Part shown: in pieces, positions 36,701 through 48,700 of the stretch | How the letters are laid out: each line of letters starts with the position of its first letter | Position numbering within the stretch: position 1 is the first letter of the stretch | NCBI GenBank assembly: GCA_032622095.1 | Contig: CP136066.1 | Coordinates: 157,691,152 to 157,755,151 of the forward strand | DNA: 64,000 nt | Reading direction: 5' to 3' | Source of the DNA: Siphonodentalium dalli | Lineage: Eukaryota > Mollusca > Scaphopoda > Gadilida > Siphonodentaliidae | Made by a program: the position numbers and the translations under genes | Notes under the pieces: model-generated | What the model was told of the DNA's origin: nothing | The model's input: only the letters and a program-made list of their open reading frames with translations | The model's database searches: none

Positions 36701-39700
36701 GTGGCCATTTTGGATTTTGGTGGCCATCTTGGATTCAAGGACATTTTCAAGGTGGCCCATTTTTGTATGTTGAAGAGTGATGATCATTCTATCCAAAAAC
36801 ATTCTCAAATGTTTGACCCAAAAGTTAAAAAAAAATTCTTTGGCATGCACCAGTGTATTTCAAACTGGAGGTACAGTAATGCCCTAATTATGGACTCCTT
36901 AACCACATCAGAATTATGGGTAACTTATCAGGATTTAGTCGGAAATATGGATTGTTGCCATTCATCGGAAAGCTCTCTGGGAGAGCTTTCCGATGAATGG
37001 CAACAAGCCATATTTCCGACTAAATCCTGAAAAGTTACCCATAATTCTGCTTTGGTTAAGAGGTCGATTAATTAGAGCATTACTGTATATAACCTGAGAG
37101 CTTTCCGATGAATGGCAACAAGCCATATTTTCGACTAAATCCTGAAAAGTTACCCATAATTCTGCTGTCGTTAAGGAGTCCATTACTTAGGGCATTACTG
37201 TAACACTCCAATAAAAGTTGCTCTCAGAGAGCATTTCAGAGAAGAATGCAATCTCTAGACCACTCAATATCCTTTTGCAAAAGGTAATTGATAGTCATAT
37301 GTTTTTAAATTTCCATCCATGCCCAGTCTGGAGTAAACTACATACCCACATATAAAAAATAGTATCAGTATGAATCTGAGTGTATGTTTACATAGACTGA
37401 TCCATGCCCTGCCCGCGGAGACTTAAAGAAGTCATCGTGAAACCAAGCGCTTACAAATTGATCCCATACTACCCGTTGTATGTTCAAAATCCAACTGATG
37501 AATGTTATACTTCATTATTGTGAAATGATTTGGCAGAAAAAATATAAAGAGTAGAATTGCATGTTCTGGCAATAAGATTAAAAATTTATTAATTTAGTTC
37601 ATATAATCTCCTAATATTAATTTAGTTCATATAATCTCCTAATATGGCAAATAAGGATTGTTTACTACGAATGTAGTCAAAATTTTCACGTGCATATTCC
37701 AAATAAGGCGATGATGCAATATTGCTGCAGTACGGCATCAAAATAGTATTACGAATGACAGATAGTGTGTTCATCGTTATATCTTAAATTTCCTTATTAT
37801 GATATAGAATCCAAATGATGAAACCTGTATTCTGTATATTGAAAATGGTTGAGTAATGTTCAGTATTTTCTCGGAAGTTTTCATTAAAATATGATTAGCC
37901 GGATGTTGCAAGCAAATATTGAAATAATATTTAAATGTTACTAAAGTGTATTGAAAATATGAATCTGGTGGTCCAAAATGAGTTATGATCTTAAAATTTT
38001 GTTGTATTGGTAACAGTATGAACAATATCTGTAAAAAAATTCTCAATATTCTAGCTTTGCGTCAGTGTTTCGTAAGCGAAATTAGCCTCCTTGGATCTTA
38101 TTATATCACAGATGATGCTAGAGACATCTCATATATAGTTTATTATAGATTTGTATATACAATAGTATGTGGTCACAAATATGTCATATTGTAGCCCTAT
38201 TTATATCGCCATACAATTGATCTAGGGTAATATCGTGTGGGATACTCACATATATAAGAGAATGTATTGGCACAGGGTTTTCAAAAAATTTCAGGAAGCT
38301 CCAGTTCAAGCCTTGAAATAGTGTGCCTGTCATTTGCAGAATGAGGTTCCCGGAGGGTGAATTTAGTGATGCTACCCCGCATAGCGGGTTAGCATATAAC
38401 CAAATTCACCCTCTGTGAACCTCATTCTGCTGAGTTGTAAGCAGAATGAGGTTGCCAGAGGGTGAATTTGGTGATGCTAGCCCACTATGCGGGGTAGCAT
38501 CACTAAATTCACCCTCTGGGGACCTCATTCTGCAATGACAGGCACACTATTTCAAGGCTTGCTCCAGTCATGGAAGGGTTAAGCAATAACAATGTAAAAA
38601 AAGTTTCATATTGTTTCAGGGATTACCATCAACTTTGGAGATACTGATACTTGTCTGACTTCTGCAAAAACCTGTCATCCGCGAGCTGAGTGTATAGACT
38701 TTCCCACTGGAATTTGCTGTGCGTGTCTCCCACCCACATTTGGAAATGGACTTTCTTGTCTTGAAAGAGGTAAGGACAAAACTCTTCTCTTAGGTAGCAA
38801 TAAACAATTTCCAGCAACTTTAGGCAACTGGGGGGGGGGGGGGTAAATGGATGTTAGGAGGTGTAAGCAGACAACAGAGAGAAGAAAAGGTAAACAAGTG
38901 CAGAAGGGTTCCTATTGGTTGGTGGGAAATGTTCAGATAATAAGTTCAACAAACAACCTATGGTTGTTTGTTGAACTTATTATCTGAACATTTCCCAAGG
39001 GAACAACTCGTAATTGAGTATTTATTGTAGAAAGGGTTAACTGATTTCTCACTGGTCGAAGTTAATTCGGCGAATACCGTCAGTCACAATAGGACTGATA
39101 ACTTTTTTTTAGCAAAAAAGTTTGAAATAGCTAGCGAGTTACTTTGCTTCTATCACAATAAAATGATTTGGTGAAAGGAAAGAAAATCTCATTACACCAC
39201 CAAAAATGTTTATACATGCAGTAATGCTCTAATTAATCGACTCCTTAAACACAGCAGAATTATGGGTAACTTTTCAGGATTTAGTCCGAAATATGGCTTG
39301 TTGCCATTCATCGGAAAGCTCTTGCTGAGAGCTTTCCGATGAATGGCAACAAGCCATATTTCCGACTAAATCCTGGAAAGTTACCCATAATTCTGCTGTG
39401 TTTAAGGAGTCGATTAATTAGAGCATTACTGTAGATGGACCAATGTGTAGAACAAATTAGATGTCGTCAGTTATGTATCAAAACAAAAGAAAACATACAG
39501 TTTGAATTACACAAAGGCCCTATTTCATTGTGTGATAAATATATACATGTTTTCATTGTCAAGTTATTTTTGCACCTTCCTTTGTTATTAATGTTTTTAT
39601 AATTTTAAGTGATGTGAAACACTCTGGTAGGGTAATCAAATAGAAATGGAGAATTATCTTGCTCAAAGTAACTATTTTTATACATTTTATATCAAAATTG

Positions 39701-42700
39701 ATAACACACGCCCTCATTCTTATATATTAATTAGATGTTATGACTCTCGATGGCGTTAGTTTTTCTCTGAGAGTTGCGTCCCGAATTTGAGCAGTAAACA
39801 TTTACAATTGAGTATAGTTCGGTTGACTTTTTCTTTGTTGTGGTATGCTCGATTTGCTTGAATGTTTGGCCATGTTAGTAAACTTCTACATTCCTCCAGT
39901 TAGCATAGTGGCTGAATACAGCGGTAAGCAACCGAAGAAGTCCATAATATGTCTTTAACCCTTTACCCAACAAACCGGCCAAAAACGCCCAAATAAAGCT
40001 TCAACAGCCTAAAATATCTTCGGCCTGTCTCAATAACACCATACAAATATGGATATCATTGGAACCGGTTCATTGACCACATTGTGATTGTTACAGTTTT
40101 ACCCTGTGCCAATGCATTCTCTTATATATGCGAGTCGACCATAGGTCGCCTCGCATATATAAGAGAATGCATTGGCCTAAAAAAACACTCTTTACCATTT
40201 TTTCTTACATTCTTTAACAATTTTATAATTTTTTCTTACATTATTTAACAATTTTTATAATATTTTTCTACATTCTTTGACAATTTTATCATTTTTAATA
40301 TGTGTTAAGCCAATGCATTCTCTTATATATGCGAGGCGACCTGTGGTCGACTCGCATATATAAGAGAATGCATTGGCACAGGGCTGTTCTGTTGGGTAAA
40401 GGGTTAAGGGGAAGGTCCAGCAACCAATTTCGAATGGGGATTTCCATTCAAATCTGCAGAGCAAAAGTTACAGAGTTGCACATACTTCTGAGTGTGACTT
40501 GATGTGGTATTAGAAACAACAGGTATTTGCCTGGGGGGTCCGCTTGGAATTTGTTCCATTATAAGGCTGGTGTATTTATTTTTGGATTTTATATTGATTT
40601 TTCAAATGTAGGTCATGTGATGTAATTCCAGAAACAAAATCTAAAAAGTTTATTAATTGCAAAATTTTATAATTTACCTGGTGCACATGCCAGTTAATTG
40701 TTATGACTGTTCAATGATATGCCTGCTTTGGTTCCGGAACAACTGCTTCATACATAACATTTGCTCTGGAGATTTGCATGGAATTCCCCATTCAAAATTG
40801 GTCACTTTACCTTCCCCTTCATCATAAGCTGTGAGGTCAAGAAATACTGTAAAACAATTGGTTGTCACTAATATTTAGCCATTAAGGTCAATGTCTTCAC
40901 TCTTCCAGAAAGCATAGGTGGCTGCGCCTAATGAAAATTATCAAAATGAAGTTTCTCTTCAACTGGATGCAAGCCTGAGTTTAGTGTGCCTGTCATTTAC
41001 AGAATGAGGTTCCCAGAGGGAAAAATTAGTGATGCTATCCCGCATAGTGGGCTAGCATCACTAAATCCCCCTCTGGGGACCTCATTCTGCTTAGGCCTCA
41101 TCTTCTCTGGAAAGTTTCTATAGAAACTTCTTCACATAGATTCTATTTCTTTTATAGTTTAGTTTCTCTATATCCACAAACTGGCAGACGACACATTACA
41201 TAATCAAGGTTCTCAATGGGCGTAGGCCTACATCACAATATTCACCATTTTGGAACTTCAACCTGAGTCTGTGTCTTCCATAGCAGATGAGGCCATGCAT
41301 AGAAGGTGAATTTGGTGATGCTAGCCCACTATGCAGGATGGCATCACTAAATTCACCCTCTGGGGACCTATTTCTTCAAATGACAGGCACACTGGCTGGA
41401 TGCATGATTGACATTGTTCCCAGTACTGGGATTAAATTATAAGAAATAACTCTTGTATCTTCTTTTCTTTAAAGTCACACCACAGAGGCTGAATGGTAAA
41501 GTCAGTGGAAACGTCAATGGGGTGGAGCTCAAACAACTGGATATGCACACATATATTGTTACCAAGGATGGCAGAGCATACACTGCGATCAGCCGCATCC
41601 CACAAGAGATTGGTCAGATTATGACAACGCTGAACACAATTGGTGGAATTATGGGATGGCTTTTTGCGGTGTCTATCAACGATGATTCAAAGAATGGATA
41701 TATGTTCACAGGTGGGTAGTATAGTTGACCGTACATTGACTTATCTTACAGAACCCAGGGACCCTGGTGACTCAGTAAGTTAGGTAACACATTAGGTAAC
41801 ACATTAGGCTATGATACGCCATCTAGTGATGGCAAAGCTGGTTTAATTACCAATAAGTACTGATTTGAGATCCACGCAAAGGGAATCGGATTCATGTTAA
41901 TGGGCAAGTTGTCTGTTGCTCACCAGGGGTTGGTTGTTATTACGTACAGCAATGCCCTAAATAATACACTCCTTAACCACAGCAAAATTATGGGTAACTT
42001 TTCAGGATTTAGTTGGAAATATGGTTTGTTGCCCATCGGAAAGCTCTCACTGAGAGCTTTCCAATGAATGGCAACAAGCCATATTTCCGACTAAATCCTG
42101 AAAAGTTACCCATAATTCTGCTGTGGTTAAGGAGTCAATTGTTTGGGGCATTATTGTATAGTCTGGAGTGATTTACTGATTTCCTAACTCACGTCATGAG
42201 TTGATCCAGCATCTGAAACAACAATAAAGACGAATGAAGCAAACCCTATTAAATTCAGACATTCATAAACCAATCGATAACACAATAATCGCAGGTGGTC
42301 ACCCAAAATCTTTGTACATAACATATTTCCTGACATTGCAAACAATATGATGTATTTTGTATTCTCTGTTCAACTGATGCAGTAAATATTTAGGAATTTT
42401 TCTTCTCAATGCAGACAAATATGCATTAAACCAATCATTGTCGATATTAACCAATCTTTCTTCAGTATGATCTAATGCTGAAAACATTGACAATTTTTAG
42501 ATCAACTTTGAAAGTTGTACAAGTTCATCTATTGCTTGTTTGGTATACTTATTATTAAAAGGGGTACTGTACACCAATTTCAATAAATTCCCGGTGACAA
42601 TAGCGATCTAATATGAATATTATATTATAAAATAACTAATTTGAGTCGACGATGTCTACTCAAAACGTTCCGGTTAACAGGCTATCGTAAAAGTAAAATT

Positions 42701-45700
42701 GAATTATTTAATATAAATTCATTTATGGCTGGAGTCATAAAATGGCAAATTATGCCATTACGAGTTACCGTTCTTGAAATCGCATCTGCTGCGTGTCTTT
42801 TATTGACGACCGTTCGCGAAAATTATTGAGTTGCAAACAAAACATGTTAACTGCAAAAGGAAGGCCCGTTATCACCGATTCGGAAAAAAGGAGAAAGAAA
42901 CAAGAGTCATAAAGCGTCAAGTACTTTTATAGGGGGTGAGATTGTTCGATGGAAGAGATTGAATGCATCAATCGAAGCTGTGAGCAATGAACCTCCGGTT
43001 CTTCCTGAGACCTGCGTCTTCTCCGGTGAAGGTCAAAAACATGGCGCGTAGTTTGAAATCGTAATATTTTTCTTTCCAAGATCAATATTTTCTTCGCTAA
43101 ATTAGGTTTATACGAAACTCATATAACACGAACACAATCTAACTTGAAAGTTATTTCAATGGGAGTAAAAACAAAAATTGCCTATCTCTGTGTACAGTAC
43201 CCCTTTAACCTCAGTTATTTCGTATATTTCCGCAGCAGAGGATCAAAGCGATGTTTTTAACAGATATTTTTCATGAATCATGCATCATACAGAAAGAAAG
43301 AAACAATGTTTCCAGATCGGAGTATAAAAAAGAAATGTTTTATGAAAAGCTTTTTGCTATCATATCATAAACAACACCTTTAACCCTTACCCAACAAAAC
43401 GGCCAAAACCGGCCAAATAAAGCTTCAACAGCCTAAAATATCTTCGGTCTGTCTCAATAGAACCATACAAATATGGATATCATTGGAACCGGCTCCTTGA
43501 CCACATTGTGATAGTTACAGTTATGCCCTGTGCCAATGCATTCTCTTATATATGCGAGTCGACCATAGGTCGCCTCGCATATATAAGAGAATGCATTGGC
43601 CTAAAAAAATCTTTTTTTAACACTTTTTACCATTTTTTCTTACATTCTTTAACAATTTTATAATTTTTAATGTGTTAAGCCAATGCATTCTCTTATATAT
43701 GCGAGGCGACCTATGGTCGACTCGCATATATAAGAGAATGCATTGGCACAGGGCCTTTCTGTTGGGCAAAGGGTTAAACTGAGAAAAAGAAAGCACAAGT
43801 ACAGCAGATCAGTTTGAAACCTGTTCGACCGCGCATCTGATTTTATCCTGGATTTGCCGGCATGGTATAATTAATTATACCTGAAATTATCTCCAATACA
43901 AGCCTGAGTTTAGTGTGCCTGTCATTTGTAGAATGAGGTCCCCAGAGGGTGAATTTAGAGATGCTATAATGCATAGCGGACTAGCATCACTAAATTCACC
44001 CTCTGGTGACCTAATTATGCATGGTCTCATCTGCTATGGGAGACATAGACTCAGATTGACTCAGAATATTGTGATGTACACCCATTGGGAACCTTGATTA
44101 TGCAATGTATCATCTGCCAATTTGGGGATATAACTAAACTAAAAAAGAAATAGAATCTATGTGAAGAATTTTCCATAGAAATTTGATAATAAAGAAACTT
44201 TGCAGAGAAGATGAGGCCTAAGCAGAATGAAGTCCCCAGAGGGTTAATTTAGTGATGCTAGCCCACTAAGTTTTTTCTGGCTCTCTGTCTTTGTGTGCAT
44301 GTTCATTATTTGCTTCAACATTTCTTGGCTGATCGGGAAACTTCACATCTAAATTTGTTTAACCAGGAATGTAATATGGTATATGTCTTATTTTACCAAA
44401 CACGGCATTCACTTTTCACTGGCACTTAAAATATCTACATGCCAGTTATCAGTGCTCTTCCTAATTGTAGGCGGGAAATTCAACAGAACAGCAGTGGTAA
44501 GATATGCCAGTGGTGAGTCCATAACCCTGGAACAAATTTTCTTCGGACACGACACACATCAGAATATTAGACTGTCCACAAAGATCATAGGGACAGTCCC
44601 TCCCATTGATTCTAATTCAAAGGTCACCGTCGATGATTACAAAGAGGACTACAGAAGAGTTGCTCCAGGTTAGTTGATTTAATTTGGTCATAGATGAAAA
44701 TTAGTATTATTTGGATGTACCAGAAGAGTTCCATCTTATTAAAAATAAAGAGCTTAACATCAAACGGTGAGTAAAGTGTTAAAGCATTCCGTCATATAAA
44801 AAATAGAGCTTCACATCAAATGGTGAGTAAAGTGTTAAAGCATTCCGTCATATAAAAAATAAAGAGCATAACATCAAATGGTGAGTAAAGCAGAGTTCCA
44901 AATACATGCAGATCATTCACCTGTCGATGTTAACTATAGACCTTAGTTTAGCTACAAGTGAAATTTCCACCTATTTTCTAACTAAGCTGTCATCTTTGAT
45001 CGATTGTTAACAAGAACCACTACCTGGGAAACATCATGATGCATGTGCTTCCATGCCACATACAGTATGCATTACCGCTTCCATTTCATTGAAAATAGAA
45101 GCTCTCCATTGGACATGTTCACAGATCGACAATGTAAAAAAAAACACAGGTATTGCAGCTATTTGAACACTTTTTGGTGTTGTCTATATTCCAATTACTG
45201 TCGATACTTGAAATGTTATGCTTGATGGTCTCCAATCAATATATTCCAATTCTCAACATTTCAGGAGAGATAAAATCATACTCCACCAGAATCTACAGAG
45301 TTGATGATATTGCTTATCGGTATACCTGGGACCAATCCATCGATTTCGAGGAATGTGTGCATGATAATGAACCAGTGGCGGAGACATCTCAGCTCAGTGT
45401 TACCAGGAACTTCGTCGTTTATGATAACAATGACAACGCTGTGAGATACGCTCAAAATGCAAGAATACAGGCTCTCAGGGGTGAATATGAGTTGTTTTTT
45501 CTTCATTCTTATTTTAGACTTTCATGACGGGAGCTGCGCTGGTGCAGCAATAAAGATCATGTGCTAGTGCATTCTTTTATTTATATGCAATTCTCCAATA
45601 GACTCCATATATAAGAGAATTAATACAGTGGCTTACAAAGTCAAGCTGTATATTGTTAGGCCAATTTATTCTCTTATTTATGCGAGTCTCCCATGGGTGC

Positions 45701-48700
45701 TGACAGAGGGTTTTTTCGCAACATTTCAGGAAGCTCCAGTAATGGAATGGTTAACCCTTTCTAAACTAAATGGATTTTTCCCATTCAGTTATAAATCTAT
45801 ACATTGGAATGGTCTATTATTTATTTGGAGGGGGTGGTCAGATAATAAAAGCAGATGACACACAGAAAAATAGTTAATATAAGCGCCAAATGATTCATAT
45901 TTATTGGTGGGAAATGGTCATATAATAAGTTAATAATGACCCATGGGATAGCTACAGTAATGCTCTAATTAATCGACTTCTTAACCACAGCAGAATTATG
46001 GGTAACTTTTCAGGATTTATGGCTTGTTGCCATTCATCGGAAAGCTCTCGGCGAGAGCTTTCCGATGAATGGCAACAAGCCATATTTCCGACTAAATCCT
46101 GAAAAGTTACCCATAATTCTGCTGTGGTTAAGAAGTCGATTAATTAGAGCATTACTGTATACTCATCAATGGGTATTTAGTATAGAAAGGGTTAACCTTT
46201 CATGTTGGCTTTTTGCAGTCCTTCGAATATTGCTTGTCTGCCTAAGAGTACCTGGGTTTGAAAAGTAGGGTACAACAAACTGTGCAGGGTGAATTTATTG
46301 ACGCTAGCTACACCGCACAGCGGGCTAACATCACCAACTTCACGCTCTGGGGACCTCATTCATTACGAGCACCACAGTGACATAGTGATCTGGAACCAAA
46401 AAGTGATGTGAAACACTCCGGTTGGGTGATCAAATAGAAATGGAGAATATTTGCTTGAGATTTTCTGCAATGTTAGTAGAATGCTATATTCCCCAGGTTG
46501 GCATAACACCTGAGTACCAACTTATCAGTTTCACCCGCAACAAGTCCATCATATGTATTTAACTGTGCACCTACATTTTTTAAATATCGAGGACCGGTAT
46601 TTGTGTCAATATCATGTTTGTATCAAATTATCAGGCATTGGGTGGAGGGGAACTTCCAAGGTGCCACCCTTGTTATTCAGGTCCCAACATGCAAACCGTA
46701 CAAATCTTATTAATTTGATATATTTTCACATTTCTTTATACAGATGTTGATCCATGCCAGGCTGGTCTCCAGGGTTGTGATAGTAATGCTGAGTGTGTAC
46801 CTATTGGTGGTGGCCAATTCAAATGTGAATGTCGTGCTGGATATGTTGGAGATGGATATATATGCGAAGGTATCATACTACATACTGCTGCATTTATTAA
46901 CTCGGTTTTGCCAAAGGCCCTTTCATACAACTTCACAATCATTTCTTGTGTGATTCCTGCATTGTCAGCAAAGACAGCGACCACGTTTACTTAACTAGCC
47001 ATAATCAGAATGATCATAAGAAACTGTGTCAGGAACTGCAGAGTAAACACACCCCACATGACTCATGTATTGATGTCACAATCATGCAAACGTTCACGTT
47101 TTGACACATATTTACCATAATGCGAAAGATCACGATAATGATTTTTGTCAGTTCTAGTACATTTTTGCACATTGCAGTTTTGACCGTTACTGATATGTTG
47201 CTAGCAATGTAGAATAAAAAAAAATTCCGAGCGCCTGAAATTCTATTTGTTTTGTTTTGACAGATATTGATGAGTGTCAGGCTGGAGTTCACACCTGTGA
47301 CGTCAATGCGAGATGCTTCAATGCTCCAGGTTCCTTCCAGTGTCAGTGCTTAAATGGTTTCCTTGGTGATGGCAGATCATGCGTCCGTAAGTAATGATTC
47401 TGTTTTGTTATGTTTAAAGTAAAATGAAACACTCCACTGGGGTGTTCAGAAGAATATATATGTCACATCTGGTTTTCAATTTTTTTTTTATGGAACAGCG
47501 CCAACAATGACATTAAATTATAAAGTGCTTGATGAGTCTTTTGGGTGAGTTTGTCATATATGATGTCAGATCAGTGTGTGAATATACTGGAATATTGAAT
47601 TATTATATGACTGACTATTCTTCCCTAAATACCACAATTGTTTGAAGATCTAATCCAAATCATCGGATCACACTGTGGCTGTGTTCATTTTCGCTCCCGT
47701 TATATCCGGTAAGAAAATTAAACTGCTGAAGTGAAAAAATACTGTAATTAAATGGTTATTATTGTAAATTTGGCATCATATAATAAACCTTTTATCCCAC
47801 AGGGTTAGAAGAAAGACAAACACTCTAATGTGATTTTAGCCACTTGTTTAGAAAAACAATTAATTAGAGGAAGCCGATGCACAATAGATGGCAGTAATGA
47901 CAAAAACAAACATGTCATAGACAATGAGGCGCAGTAACTGCCTATAAGTGAAAAGGCAAAGACATTAATCCTGTGTTAATTCCAAAACAAACAAAAATGG
48001 GAGGGAAGGAGGGTTTTCAAAATTTGCAACCGTCATCACCGGTCAATAAATTGGAAATAAAGTTAACACAAACAGCTTCGCTCATCCCTACCAGCAAAAA
48101 TATAGTTCCCCCAAATCTTGCTCCAGATTTATTCCAATTAATTCATAATATAAATAACATTACTGCCAAAATTCTTGTACTTCATAATTATGTTGTAATT
48201 TAATTTTAGTATTTCCCCACATTGTTGTATAGCTTACTTTTGTGAAATTCCATGTGGTATGACGTAATAATCTATGCCGGTGAAAGATCACGCTACCAAA
48301 CATGTTTGCGTTTCTACAAAATTCCGGTTTAAATTCATGCATCTGGTTAACACTTTGGGATAAAATATGTTGCTCTTATGACTATGTTTTATCACAGCAG
48401 TGACTTGATCCATGGTCGCATCACATGTTGTTGAGGTAGTAAGATTGCTGGATCTAACTCGCTGCCTGTGGCAGCTCGTTTCATCCCGCAATCCGCCCAC
48501 CTCATATTGAAATGATACTACGTCACAGATCAACAGACTGTTGGGATATTATGTATTTATCAAGTGTTATAACAAATAAATCATACAAACAACATTAATG
48601 ACAAAAAATCATCACTTCAAAGCAATTATATTCCCTCTGACGATAATCTCAGAATTGCCATAGGTCTAGTCCCCTTATCAATCAACCGAGTTAGACAAAT

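Noticed and set aside
37390-37500. Possible extra nidogen exon in intron 5
   Set aside because: A phase-1 entry at the nearby acceptor (tttacatag) runs straight into a stop, and the sequence has no EGF or linker resemblance.
39959-40403. Bidirectional terminator or attachment-site interpretation of the strong palindromes
   Set aside because: The same unit occurs several times with TTAA flanks and CCC/GGG ends, which fits a transposable element much better.
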